Assembly: GCF_019711195.1 (NCBI RefSeq)
Contig: NZ_CP081299.1
Location: 2,294,001-2,358,000, forward strand
Source of the DNA: Dyadobacter sp. NIV53
GTDB taxonomy: Bacteria > Bacteroidota > Bacteroidia > Cytophagales > Spirosomataceae
Length of the DNA: 64,000 nt
Reading direction: 5' to 3'
Shown here one piece after another: positions 9,273 through 17,454 of this stretch. The notes below the pieces were generated by a model, which did no database searches, had not been told where the DNA came from, and worked only from the letters and a program-made list of their open reading frames with translations. Within the stretch, counting starts at the first letter, position 1. Every line of letters starts with the position of its first letter. Both the position numbers and the translations under genes were made by a program.

Positions 9273-9443
9273 ATGAGCGCCATATATATCATGATCATCG
9301 CCAGTTTATTTATTGCATTTTCCTTTTTGGGTGCATTCGTCTGGTCAGTAAAAAGAGGACATTATGATGACGACTACACGCCTTCGGTGCGTATCCTGCT
9401 GGACAGTGAGGTAGAGAAGGTTACGCAGAGAGCCACAGAGTAA
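9273..9443 (+). CDS. ccoS: CcoS, cbb3 oxidase assembly protein
   Basis: 56 aa. It has one membrane segment (about residues 4-24) and the CcoS-type motif after it ('SVKRGHYDDD', then 'PSVRILLD'), and it lies between ccoI and ccoN, the usual place. CcoS is needed for inserting heme and copper cofactors into CcoN. The last residues 'EKVTQRATE' and the stop codon are encoded inside the left arm of an intergenic palindromic repeat (9419-9537), so the C-terminus seems to have been replaced or extended by the repeat. Confidence 0.9.
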   Translation: MSAIYIMIIASLFIAFSFLGAFVWSVKRGHYDDDYTPSVRILLDSEVEKVTQRATE

Positions 9444-9537
9444 AATAAAGAGAGCCACAGAGAGAATTTTAAAGAGAAAATAAATCTCTATGGCTCTCGT
9501 CCTTACTCTGTGGCTCCCTGTGTAACCTACCTACCCT
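9419..9537. repeat. Imperfect palindromic repeat overlapping the end of ccoS
   Basis: The outer arms at about 9419-9443 and 9513-9537 match as reverse complements over 25 bases with two mismatches (core GAGCCACAGAGTAA). An inner pair around AGAGCCACAGAGAG and TCTCTATGGCTCTC forms a second stem. This looks like a REP-type extragenic element. It fills most of the space between ccoS and ccoN. Confidence 0.8.
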
Positions 9538-9577
9538 ACCACTATAACTTATTCACCAAAAACTCTACTCACAAATT

Positions 9578-11731
9578 ATGTCAAACGTTCCCCATCCAGA
9601 TATCGCTTCGGTTGAACTGGACGAGTTTCAATATGATAACCGCATCGTAAGAAATTTTGCCATTGCAACCATCCTCTTCGGTCTTATTGGAATGCTGGTT
9701 GGCTTGCTGGCTGCCTTTCAGCTGGTTTTCCCAAACCTGAATATGGATATTCCTTATCTTACTTTTAGCCGGATCAGGCCATTGCATACCAATGCCGTCA
9801 TTTTTGCTTTCGTTGGAAATGGTTTTTTTACAGGTTTATATTATTCTGCACCAAGGGTTTTGAGAACGCCTATGTGGAGCCCGGTTCTCAGCCGTTTCCA
9901 TTTCTGGGCGTGGCAGTTTATTATTCTGGGAGCTGCTATAACCTTGCCAATGGGCTTGACCACTTCCAAAGAATATGCAGAACTTGAATGGCCTCTGGAT
10001 GTTGCTATTGCCGTAGTTTGGGTTTCCGCTTTGGTCAATCTGATCATGACAACCATTCACCGCCGGACAGAACATATCTACGCAGCGGTATGGTTTTACA
10101 TTGCTTCTTTTGTAACGGTTGCCATGTTACATGTAGTGAACAGCGTTGCCTTGCCTATTTCATTATTCAAGAGTTATTCTGTTTATGCCGGTGTGCAGGA
10201 TGCGCTCGTACAATGGTGGTACGGACACAATGCAGTAGCATTTTTCCTGACCACACCTTACCTGGGTCTGATGTATTATTTCCTGCCAAAAGCAGCGAAC
10301 AGGCCCATTTATTCTTACCGGCTTTCAATCGTTCATTTCTGGGCGCTGATCTTTCTTTATATCTGGGCCGGGCCACACCATTTGCTTTACACGGCACTAC
10401 CAGAATGGGCGCAAACACTGGGAACAGTATTCTCGATTATGCTGATTGCGCCATCCTGGGGTGGTATGATCAATGGATTAATGACTTTGCGTGGTGCCTG
10501 GGATAAAGTCCGGGAAGATGTGGTGCTCAAATTCTTCGTAGTCGCAATTACCGCATACGGTATGGCGACTTTTGAAGGACCGATGCTGTCTTTTAAAAAT
10601 GTAAATGCCATTGCACATTACACTGACTGGATCGTTGCACACGTACACGTCGGGGCTTTGGGATGGAACGGATTCCTGACATTCGGTTTATTATACTGGC
10701 TTTTCCCACGTCTTTATAACCGTCCTTTGTATTCTCAGAGAGCAGCTAATTTTCACTTCTGGATTGGTACATTAGGTATTTTATTTTACACGATCCCTAT
10801 GTATTGGGCTGGCTGGGTACAAAGCTCCATGTGGAAGGAATTTACAGCCGAAGGTTTATTAAAATATCCCAATTTCCTTGAAACTGTAACACAACTGGCT
10901 CCGCTGTATTTCCTGCGCAGTGTTGGCGGGACACTTTATATCGTTGGCTTTATCGTCATGATATACAACTTGTGGATGACTGCTTTAACCGGAAAACTGG
11001 TTGCAACTGAAACAGCCAAAGCAATGCCATTGCATGCGATCTGGCATGCACCTAAAAACGAATACTGGCACCGCAGATTATTTGAACGTAAGCCGCTGGC
11101 ATTAACCATATTCGCACTGATAGCAGTAGCCATCGGCGGGATGATCGAAATGATCCCAACCTTTATGATCAAGTCTAATGTGCCAACCATTGCCGCTGTG
11201 AAACCCTATACACCACTGGAATTACAAGGCCGGGATATTTACATCCGTGAAGGCTGTTATGTATGTCACACACAAATGATCCGCCCATTCCGTTCCGAAA
11301 TTGAGCGTTATGGGGAGTATTCCAAAGCAGGTGAATTTGTGTATGACCATCCTCATCAGTGGGGCTCCAAGCGTACCGGGCCGGACCTGCATCGCGTAGG
11401 AGGAAAATATCCGGATTCATGGCATTACAACCACATGGAAGATCCGACCAGTATGTCGCCCGGTTCTATTATGCCGCGTTATGGCTGGTTGCTGGAAGAT
11501 AACCTGGATACAAGCACAACCGGCGCCAAAATACGCGCCATGCAAACTTTGGGAGTTCCTTATGAAAAAGGTTATGATAAAATAGCCAATGCAGAGCTAT
11601 ATAAACAGTCCGGAGAAATACAGGCCAGGCTGAAACAAAGTGGTATCAAAGCCAGTGAAAATAAAGAGATCATTGCGCTGATTGCATACTTACAAAGACT
11701 GGGTACAGATATAAAAACGGACAAAAAATAA
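9578..11731 (+). CDS. ccoN: Fused cbb3 cytochrome c oxidase subunits I and II (CcoN-CcoO)
   Basis: 717 aa. Residues about 20-490 are CcoN, the heme-copper subunit with about 12 membrane segments; visible histidine blocks include 'RPLHTNAV', 'WWYGHNAVAF' (CuB and the Tyr-His area), 'GPHHLLYT' and 'HVHVGALGWNG'. A link with a membrane helix ('LALTIFALIAVAIGGMIEMI') leads into CcoO, residues about 545-717, with a single c-type heme site 'CYVCH' (C560, C563, H564) and 'GSIMPRYGWL', whose Met may be the distal ligand. The fusion is common in Bacteroidota. Together with CcoP it forms the high-affinity proton-pumping terminal oxidase used at low oxygen. The next gene starts 8 bases after the stop. 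Confidence 0.95.
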   Translation: MSNVPHPDIASVELDEFQYDNRIVRNFAIATILFGLIGMLVGLLAAFQLVFPNLNMDIPYLTFSRIRPLHTNAVIFAFVGNGFFTGLYYSAPRVLRTPMWSPVLSRFHFWAWQFIILGAAITLPMGLTTSKEYAELEWPLDVAIAVVWVSALVNLIMTTIHRRTEHIYAAVWFYIASFVTVAMLHVVNSVALPISLFKSYSVYAGVQDALVQWWYGHNAVAFFLTTPYLGLMYYFLPKAANRPIYSYRLSIVHFWALIFLYIWAGPHHLLYTALPEWAQTLGTVFSIMLIAPSWGGMINGLMTLRGAWDKVREDVVLKFFVVAITAYGMATFEGPMLSFKNVNAIAHYTDWIVAHVHVGALGWNGFLTFGLLYWLFPRLYNRPLYSQRAANFHFWIGTLGILFYTIPMYWAGWVQSSMWKEFTAEGLLKYPNFLETVTQLAPLYFLRSVGGTLYIVGFIVMIYNLWMTALTGKLVATETAKAMPLHAIWHAPKNEYWHRRLFERKPLALTIFALIAVAIGGMIEMIPTFMIKSNVPTIAAVKPYTPLELQGRDIYIREGCYVCHTQMIRPFRSEIERYGEYSKAGEFVYDHPHQWGSKRTGPDLHRVGGKYPDSWHYNHMEDPTSMSPGSIMPRYGWLLEDNLDTSTTGAKIRAMQTLGVPYEKGYDKIANAELYKQSGEIQARLKQSGIKASENKEIIALIAYLQRLGTDIKTDKK

Positions 11732-11739
11732 CAATACAC

Positions 11740-12765
11740 ATGAAATTCCGAACTTACCTTGAAAGCATTCCCGGAATAGAGATTTTCCCTCTTATTTCCC
11801 TGCTTATATTTTTTATCTTCTTTGTCTCGCTGATCATTTTCGTTTTTAGTCTGGATAAAAAAGCGATAAGACAAATGAGTAATATTCCGTTGAATGACGG
11901 AGTAATTAAAAAGGCTTTGCCATCCGTTGCACTGTTTTTTATTGTTTCTTCCTCAGCATTTGCCCAGGAAAAAACGGAACATATCTGGTCTGTTTCCGGT
12001 ACCGAAATTTTACTATGTGTTTTGCTTGCCATTCTGTTCTTTATGGCTGTGATGATTGTCATCGTATTATTCAAAGCCTTGAGTGTTCTGAAACAATTCT
12101 CAAAAACGTCGGAACAACAGGATTCCAAAGCTGTTTTCAGCGATCAATGGTGGAAAAAATTCAGGGGAATTGGTGTATCGTTGACTGACGAAAAAGAAAT
12201 CCTGATTGACGGCCATGATTATGATGGTATCCAGGAACTGGATAACCGCATGCCGCCCTGGCTTCAATCGCTTTTTATCGCTTCTATCGGTATTGCCCTG
12301 TTTTATGCAGTTTATTATTTCAGTGGGATTGGCGATTTACAAATAGCGGAACTGGACAAAGAAATCGCTATCGCAGAAATGGAGAAAAAAGCTTACATCG
12401 AAAAAGCAGGTGCAAGTATGGATGAAAACACAGTAACGCAATTAACCGAAGAGACAGTCCTAAGCCAGGGCAAAGCAATATTTACAGAAAAATGTACTGC
12501 CTGCCATGGCGCAGACGGCGGCGGAGCAGTTGGCCCAAACCTTACGGATGATTACTGGTTACACGGTGGGGGCATCAAAAATCTCTTTAAAGTCGTAAAA
12601 TACGGCGTTCCTGAAAAAGGAATGATTTCGTGGGAAAAGCAGCTTTCACCCACTGATATTCAAAAAGTAGCAAGTTATGTTCTGTCGCTGAAGGGAACGA
12701 AGCCAGCAAACCCTAAAGAACCGCAGGGAGAACTGTTAGCAGACGGAAGTGTAGCAATAAAATAG
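11740..12765 (+). CDS. ccoP: Fused CcoQ-CcoP, cbb3 oxidase subunit with one heme c
   Basis: 341 aa. Residues 1-50 look like CcoQ (one membrane helix, then 'LDKKAIRQMSNIPLND'). Next comes a stretch that reads as a signal peptide, 'ALPSVALFFIVSSSAFAQ' (about residues 60-78), then CcoP proper: membrane helices near 88-115 and 180-200, 'WWKKFRG' and 'NRMPPWLQ' between them, and a C-terminal cytochrome c domain with 'CTACH' (C252, C255, H256). CcoP of proteobacteria has two heme sites; only one is seen here. The buried signal-like segment suggests a fusion of ccoQ with a formerly separate secreted-start ccoP, with a possible second start at M46. It is surely in one operon with ccoN-ccoO. Confidence 0.9.
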   Translation: MKFRTYLESIPGIEIFPLISLLIFFIFFVSLIIFVFSLDKKAIRQMSNIPLNDGVIKKALPSVALFFIVSSSAFAQEKTEHIWSVSGTEILLCVLLAILFFMAVMIVIVLFKALSVLKQFSKTSEQQDSKAVFSDQWWKKFRGIGVSLTDEKEILIDGHDYDGIQELDNRMPPWLQSLFIASIGIALFYAVYYFSGIGDLQIAELDKEIAIAEMEKKAYIEKAGASMDENTVTQLTEETVLSQGKAIFTEKCTACHGADGGGAVGPNLTDDYWLHGGGIKNLFKVVKYGVPEKGMISWEKQLSPTDIQKVASYVLSLKGTKPANPKEPQGELLADGSVAIK

Positions 12766-12771
12766 CAATCA

Positions 12772-12890
12772 GCTTTCGGCAGACGGCTTTCAGTTGGTAA
12801 CTTCTTGAAGTATCAGAACAAAGTCGACGCTTATGCCAGTTATGTTTAATTTAATTATTCCTACGCAATCGATTGCCGAAAGCCGAAAGC
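12772..12890. repeat. REP-like intergenic repeat before ccoG
   Basis: GCTTTCGGC at 12772-12780 is complementary to GCCGAAAGC at 12875-12890 (two overlapping copies). The right part ends 6 bases before the ccoG start codon. It belongs with similar 'gcc-aac/aaa-agc' repeats at 20964, 36756, 60168 and 62911. Confidence 0.6.
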
Positions 12891-12896
12891 ATATTT

Positions 12897-14306
12897 ATGA
12901 TGATTAATCCCCATATTTCCCCGCCAGATAAATCCTTCCGCGACCATTTCAATGGTGTGACCGAAGATGGAAAACGAAATTGGTTTTATCCGCAAAAACC
13001 AAAAGGTAACTGGCACAACCGGCGTGTCTGGTTTTCGGTACTTATACTGACGCTTCTGTTTTTAACACCTTTCCTGAAATACAACGGACAACCTCTCTTA
13101 CTATTTAATGTACTGGAACGCAAATTCATTATTTTCGGAATTTTTATAGGTCCGCAGGATTACTGGCTTTTCGGATTAACGATGCTTTCCTTTATGGTTT
13201 TTATCGTACTCTTTACTACCATATTCGGAAGGTTATGGTGTGGCTGGGCCTGCCCGCAAACCGTATTTATGGAAATGGTTTTTCGTAAAATTGAATATGC
13301 TATTGAAGGAGATGCAGGAAAACAAAAACTATTGAACAAAGCCTCATGGACAACTGACAAAATCCTGAAAAAAGGAATAAAATATACAGTATTTCTTTTT
13401 GTATCATTCCTGATTGCCAATTTGTTATTGACTTATGTATTGGGCATAGATGAATTAGCTAAAATTATCCGTGAACCAATTGAAAACCATATTCCGCTTT
13501 TTTCAGGAATTCTGAGTTTTACAGCTGTTTTCTATTTCAATTTCGCGTGGCTTCGTGATCAGGCTTGTACAGTTGTATGCCCTTATGGACGTCTGCAAGG
13601 TGTTTTAATGGATCGTAATTCCATAGTAGTTGCCTATGATTATGAAAGAGGCGAGCCACGCGGAAAAATACATAAAGGACAGGATCGGCCGGAAGGAGAT
13701 TGTGTCAGTTGCCACCAGTGTGTAGCAGTGTGCCCAACCGGAATTGATATAAGGAACGGGATGCAAATGGAATGTGTGAATTGTACAGCATGCATTGACG
13801 CTTGTGATTCTATCATGGATAAAGTGGGTTTTGCTCCCGGCTTAATCCGTTACACGTCCGAAAACGCAATTGTTAACAAAACCAATAAACTGATCACGAA
13901 CCGCGTAATTGGATATATAGCCGTGTTGATATTGTTATGGTCGGGATTGGGGTTTATGCTTATTTCAAGGACGGATACACAAACTACATTATTCCGTGCC
14001 CCGGGCACTCAATACATTGAAAATAAAGATGGTACGATCAGCAACTTGTATACTTTCAAAATTTTCAATAAAACTAACCAGATCGTAAAACCAACGATTC
14101 ATCTGAATTCTCCGCAGGGAAAACTGATTTTTGCCGGAACTCCGGATCTGACACTTGATGGAGCAGGAATGTCTCAGGGAACTGTGTTTATTATTATTCC
14201 GAAATCCGCATTGACAAGTAGAAAAACAAAACTGAAATTATCGGTCTATCAGGGAAAAGAAAAGCTTGAAAGTTTCGAAACGACTTTTATGGCACCTGAG
14301 GATTAA
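12897..14306 (+). CDS. ccoG: CcoG, ferredoxin-type copper-reducing assembly protein for cbb3 oxidase
   Basis: 469 aa from the ATG at 12897; reading further upstream would translate the repeat, so I reject that start. It has about five membrane helices, the family motifs 'RLWCGWACPQTVFMEM' and 'CTVVCPYGRLQG', and two [4Fe-4S] sites in 'CVSCHQCVAVCP' and 'CVNCTACIDACD'. CcoG reduces Cu(II) to Cu(I) for delivery to CcoN. The C-terminal 130 residues form the IG-like FixG domain in the periplasm. It follows the oxidase genes in the same direction. Confidence 0.94.
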   Translation: MMINPHISPPDKSFRDHFNGVTEDGKRNWFYPQKPKGNWHNRRVWFSVLILTLLFLTPFLKYNGQPLLLFNVLERKFIIFGIFIGPQDYWLFGLTMLSFMVFIVLFTTIFGRLWCGWACPQTVFMEMVFRKIEYAIEGDAGKQKLLNKASWTTDKILKKGIKYTVFLFVSFLIANLLLTYVLGIDELAKIIREPIENHIPLFSGILSFTAVFYFNFAWLRDQACTVVCPYGRLQGVLMDRNSIVVAYDYERGEPRGKIHKGQDRPEGDCVSCHQCVAVCPTGIDIRNGMQMECVNCTACIDACDSIMDKVGFAPGLIRYTSENAIVNKTNKLITNRVIGYIAVLILLWSGLGFMLISRTDTQTTLFRAPGTQYIENKDGTISNLYTFKIFNKTNQIVKPTIHLNSPQGKLIFAGTPDLTLDGAGMSQGTVFIIIPKSALTSRKTKLKLSVYQGKEKLESFETTFMAPED

Positions 14307-14399
14307 AAAGCTTATTAGTTTCCTCCATCTGTTTGAATAGTAACGCTGTACAACAGGCACTACCAGTATGTAGCAGCAAGCAAAAACCAATTATACATT

Positions 14400-14420
14400 G
14401 CCCCGTCAGGGCTACATATT
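14400..14420. repeat. Short GC-rich hairpin repeat remnant between ccoG and ccoH
   Basis: GCCC-N5-GGGC followed by TACATATT looks like a fragment of a REP-type element. The rest of 14307-14471 shows no gene. Confidence 0.35.
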
Positions 14421-14471
14421 AAACACCACATTTCTATTTTAAAATTCCATTATTACATATTCAAATACACC

Positions 14472-14939
14472 ATGAAATTCAACTGGGGAACAGGAATCGC
14501 AACTTTGTATCTGGGATTTGTAGCCATGATACTTGTTTTGGTTGGCATGAGCATTAACCAAAAAATTGATCTGGTAACGGATCATTACTACGAAGAAGAA
14601 CTTCAATTTCAGGATAAGATAAATAAAATCAGCCGGGCAGCGTCATTGGCAGAACCGCTTGCCTGGGAGGTAAATGCCTCCGGTGTGATAATCCATTTCC
14701 CAAAAGTATTGCCAGGAAATGCTATTACCGGAAAAGTAAGACTTTACTGCCCTTCCAATGAAAAAAATGACCGGACTTTTCATCTTGACTCAAAAAACAA
14801 TGTGCAGCTTATTGCAACTTCCAAAATTCCCGGGAGCCGTTATCATTTACAGATCGACTGGAAAAGCGGTGAACAAACTTACTGGAATGAAGATGTAATT
14901 CGGATCAGTCATTTAACAGAAAAAGGGAGTAAAAAGTAA
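14472..14939 (+). CDS. ccoH: CcoH/FixH, cbb3 oxidase assembly membrane protein
   Basis: 155 aa. It starts 'MKFNWGTGIATLYLGFVAMI', one membrane helix, then 'INQKIDLVTDHYYEEELQFQDKI', the typical FixH motif where DxYYxxxL follows the helix. The periplasmic part is a small beta domain. FixH/CcoH is needed for stable assembly of cbb3 oxidase and interacts with CcoN. It lies 165 bases after ccoG and before the TauE/UreH-like gene, the usual order. Confidence 0.88.
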   Translation: MKFNWGTGIATLYLGFVAMILVLVGMSINQKIDLVTDHYYEEELQFQDKINKISRAASLAEPLAWEVNASGVIIHFPKVLPGNAITGKVRLYCPSNEKNDRTFHLDSKNNVQLIATSKIPGSRYHLQIDWKSGEQTYWNEDVIRISHLTEKGSKK

Positions 14940-15026
14940 AAAGTTTTTAGTTCAAAGTGACATGATCAGGATTTCAAACCATACCTGAATTCCGGCTTTT
15001 TTATTTTAAATGCAAGACTTTAAATT

Positions 15027-15734
15027 ATGACAAATGCACTTCCACTTCTGGCTGTAACGATGGGACTGATGAGCAGTTTCCATTGCATTAGCATGTGCGG
15101 GCCAATCGCATTGACTTTGCCTGTCCGGAAAGGGAATTTTTGGCAAAAATTTGCAGGATTATCTGTTTACAATGGCGGTCGCGCAATCAGTTACGCGATG
15201 CTTGGTGCAGTAATTGGCTGTGTCAGTTCGTCGTTGGTATGGATCGGTTACCTGCGATATCTTTCTGTTTTTGCCGGAATGTTAATGCTGGTTTATGTAT
15301 TCTGGCCATCCAAACTAGATTTATATTTTCACCCACCGAAATTCTGGCAAGAGGTTATTAATCATGTAAAAAAAGGAATGTCCGAAATGTTGAAAAGCCG
15401 AAAGATACATGGCTGGTTTATGCTGGGAATGCTGAATGGCCTTCTTCCGTGTGGTATGGTTTATCTGGCATTAATGAGCTCTGTTGCTACGGGCAGCATT
15501 TCCGGCGCAGGCACTTTTATGTTATTATTTGGAATCGGCACATTACCAATGATGATGGCAGTCGGTTTTTTCAAAAATTGGTTTACACCCGTTCTTCGTA
15601 CACAAATTCGAAAATTAACGCCGGTTATCCTTGCAGTGGCAGGAATCTGGTTGGTAGGCAGAGGAATTTTTATTCAGTATCCGTCAGTTAATTCCGGTTC
15701 TTCAGCACAGATTACGATTTGTCATGGGAAGTGA
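15027..15734 (+). CDS. TauE/SafE (UreH-like) membrane protein of the cbb3 assembly cluster
   Basis: 235 aa, six predicted membrane segments. The first carries 'SSFHCISMCGP', and a paired segment carries 'GLLPCGMVYLAL', giving conserved Cys/His positions typical of this UreH/DsbD-like group next to ccoGH. Related proteins are often called sulfite exporter TauE/SafE family, but in this setting a role in copper or thiol handling for cytochrome oxidase maturation is more likely. The substrate cannot be read from the sequence. It is in line with ccoG and ccoH. Confidence 0.82.
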   Translation: MTNALPLLAVTMGLMSSFHCISMCGPIALTLPVRKGNFWQKFAGLSVYNGGRAISYAMLGAVIGCVSSSLVWIGYLRYLSVFAGMLMLVYVFWPSKLDLYFHPPKFWQEVINHVKKGMSEMLKSRKIHGWFMLGMLNGLLPCGMVYLALMSSVATGSISGAGTFMLLFGIGTLPMMMAVGFFKNWFTPVLRTQIRKLTPVILAVAGIWLVGRGIFIQYPSVNSGSSAQITICHGK

Positions 15735-15859
15735 ATTTGTAGGAATTGGCAAAGTAACTATTCCTAATATTTTTTCTCCCACGTAACACCTCATACTTTT
15801 TCTTCTGAACATTCAAACAAAACCCCGCTTCCCAAACCAGCAAAAGTAAGTTTTTTTCC

Positions 15860-15902
15860 TGACCAAAGTCATGTTTTCCGAGTGGACACCTGGCTAGTTT
15901 TG
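15860..15902 (+). promoter_or_regulatory. hemN promoter with Fnr-like operator
   Basis: TGACCAAAGTCA (15860-15871) is a perfect TGAC-N4-GTCA palindrome. A perfect -7 element TAGTTTTG lies at 15895-15902. This places the operator centre near -43, a class II activator position, in place of the missing -33 box. The predicted transcript start near 15909 supports the hemN start at 15936. Confidence 0.6.
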
Positions 15903-15935
15903 GTCTATCAATATTACATCAAAAACTACTTTTTC

Positions 15936-17300
15936 ATGGATAAGGATTTGCTGTTCAAATACAATACACCGGGGCCGCGCTATACCAGTTATCCGACTGT
16001 TCCATATTGGCAAAAAACGCCGCCAAACGAAGAAAAATGGAAAGAACTCGTTCAGGATGCTTTTGTGGTTTCTAATCATAAAGAAGGAATCAGCTTGTAT
16101 GTACACCTTCCGTTCTGCGAAAGTCTGTGTACATATTGCGGTTGTAACACCAGGATAACCGTCAACCATGCCGTTGAAACAAAATATATAAATGCCGTTT
16201 TGAAAGAATGGGAAATGTATTTCTCCATTTTTGGGGAAACAATACCTGTCATTAGAGAAATTCATCTTGGTGGCGGTACTCCAACATTTTTCAGTCCTGA
16301 AAATTTAAAAAAACTGATTAATGGCTTGACACAAAATACGACAGTTCATCCCAGTGCTCAGTTTGGTTTTGAGGCGCATCCCGGCAATACCACTGACGAA
16401 CATTTAAAGGTTTTATACGAAGTTGGTTTCCGGCGTATCAGTATTGGGGTGCAGGATTTTAATCCGCTGGTATTGGCCATGATCAATCGTCAGCAAACTT
16501 ATGAACAGGTAAACCATCTGACCCGAAAAGCCCGTGAGATTGGCTACACTTCTGTTAACTATGATATTGTATATGGCCTTCCGCAGCAAAAAACATGCTA
16601 CATGATGGAGACAATGATGAAAGTAATCCGCCTGAAACCAGATCGGATTGCATTTTACAGCTATGCCCATGTTCCATGGATTAAATCCGGACAAAGGAAT
16701 TTCACCGAATTGGACCTGCCGGATGCCGATAAAAAAATGGCCATCTACGAAACCGGAAGAAATGCGTTGGAACTGGCCGGATATCATGACATTGGTATGG
16801 ATCATTTTGCTCTGGAAACGGATGAATTGTATAAAGCACAAACTGAACAGCGTTTGCACCGGAACTTTATGGGATATACCGATACACGGACACAACTTCT
16901 GATCGGCCTGGGTGCTTCTTCAATTAGTGACACCTGGTGGGGATATGTTCAGAATGAGAAGAAGGTTGAAGATTATTATAAAAGGATAGATGCAGGCCAG
17001 ATTCCTGTTTTTCGCGGGCATGTACTTACAAGGGAAGATCTTATTCTCAGGAAACACATTTTGCGGCTGATGACACAATTTGAAACATCCTGGTCAGCTG
17101 AAAATGAAGTATGTGATGAGGTTTACCATGCCATAGAACGCTTGTCTGAAATGGAGTTTGACGAACTGATTGAACTTAAACTTTATCGTTTGCTCATTAC
17201 TGAAAAGGGAAAAGCGTTTGTCAGGAATGTTTGTATGGCTTTTGATGCAAGAATGTGGGAAAATTTACCGCAGACCATGTTATTTAGCCAGACAGTTTGA
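15936..17300 (+). CDS. hemN: Oxygen-independent coproporphyrinogen III oxidase (radical SAM)
   Basis: 454 aa from the ATG at 15936; a GTG at 15882 in frame lies upstream of the predicted transcript start and would add residues unlike the family. The protein begins 'MDKDLLFKYNTPGPRYTSYPTVP', as HemN does, and carries the radical-SAM cluster 'CESLCTYCGC' (C61, C65, C68) and 'GGGTPTF'. It converts coproporphyrinogen III to protoporphyrinogen IX without oxygen, supplying heme under low oxygen. The promoter has an Fnr-like site, fitting control together with the cbb3 genes. Confidence 0.95.
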   Translation: MDKDLLFKYNTPGPRYTSYPTVPYWQKTPPNEEKWKELVQDAFVVSNHKEGISLYVHLPFCESLCTYCGCNTRITVNHAVETKYINAVLKEWEMYFSIFGETIPVIREIHLGGGTPTFFSPENLKKLINGLTQNTTVHPSAQFGFEAHPGNTTDEHLKVLYEVGFRRISIGVQDFNPLVLAMINRQQTYEQVNHLTRKAREIGYTSVNYDIVYGLPQQKTCYMMETMMKVIRLKPDRIAFYSYAHVPWIKSGQRNFTELDLPDADKKMAIYETGRNALELAGYHDIGMDHFALETDELYKAQTEQRLHRNFMGYTDTRTQLLIGLGASSISDTWWGYVQNEKKVEDYYKRIDAGQIPVFRGHVLTREDLILRKHILRLMTQFETSWSAENEVCDEVYHAIERLSEMEFDELIELKLYRLLITEKGKAFVRNVCMAFDARMWENLPQTMLFSQTV

Positions 17301-17395
17301 GATTATTAAATTAATAATATTCAGTAATCAATAAACAATTGTCAAGGTTGAAGATTGTTCATTGAAAATTGAATATTGTTTTTAAATAAAACCAG
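17301..17395. repeat. AT-rich palindromic intergenic repeat
   Basis: The region holds copies of ATTGTTCATTGAAAATTGAATATTG-like sequence and its complement (AATCAATAAACAATTG). Similar elements lie at 21022-21110, 22796-22852 and 32087-32169. Confidence 0.5.
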
Positions 17396-17454
17396 GGTTC
17401 CGTTTTTCATAATTTAAAATCCTTGCTCCCTTCACCTTTGTCCTGTACTTTGGT

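Noticed and set aside
9988..10506. Long open frame inside ccoN in another frame, 172 codons
   Set aside because: It lies fully within the clear CcoN-CcoO gene, has many Cys, His and Arg residues typical of out-of-frame reading, and has no family motif.
12873..12896. TTG start for ccoG
   Set aside because: The extra residues 'MPKAESIF' are a translation of the REP-like repeat; ATG at 12897 follows at once.
14940..15026. Fnr-like site before the TauE/UreH-like gene
   Set aside because: TGACATGATCA has the half-sites with the wrong spacing (three bases).
15882..15935. GTG start for hemN giving 18 extra residues
   Set aside because: It lies upstream of the predicted transcript start and the added residues are unlike the family; ATG at 15936 gives the normal HemN start.
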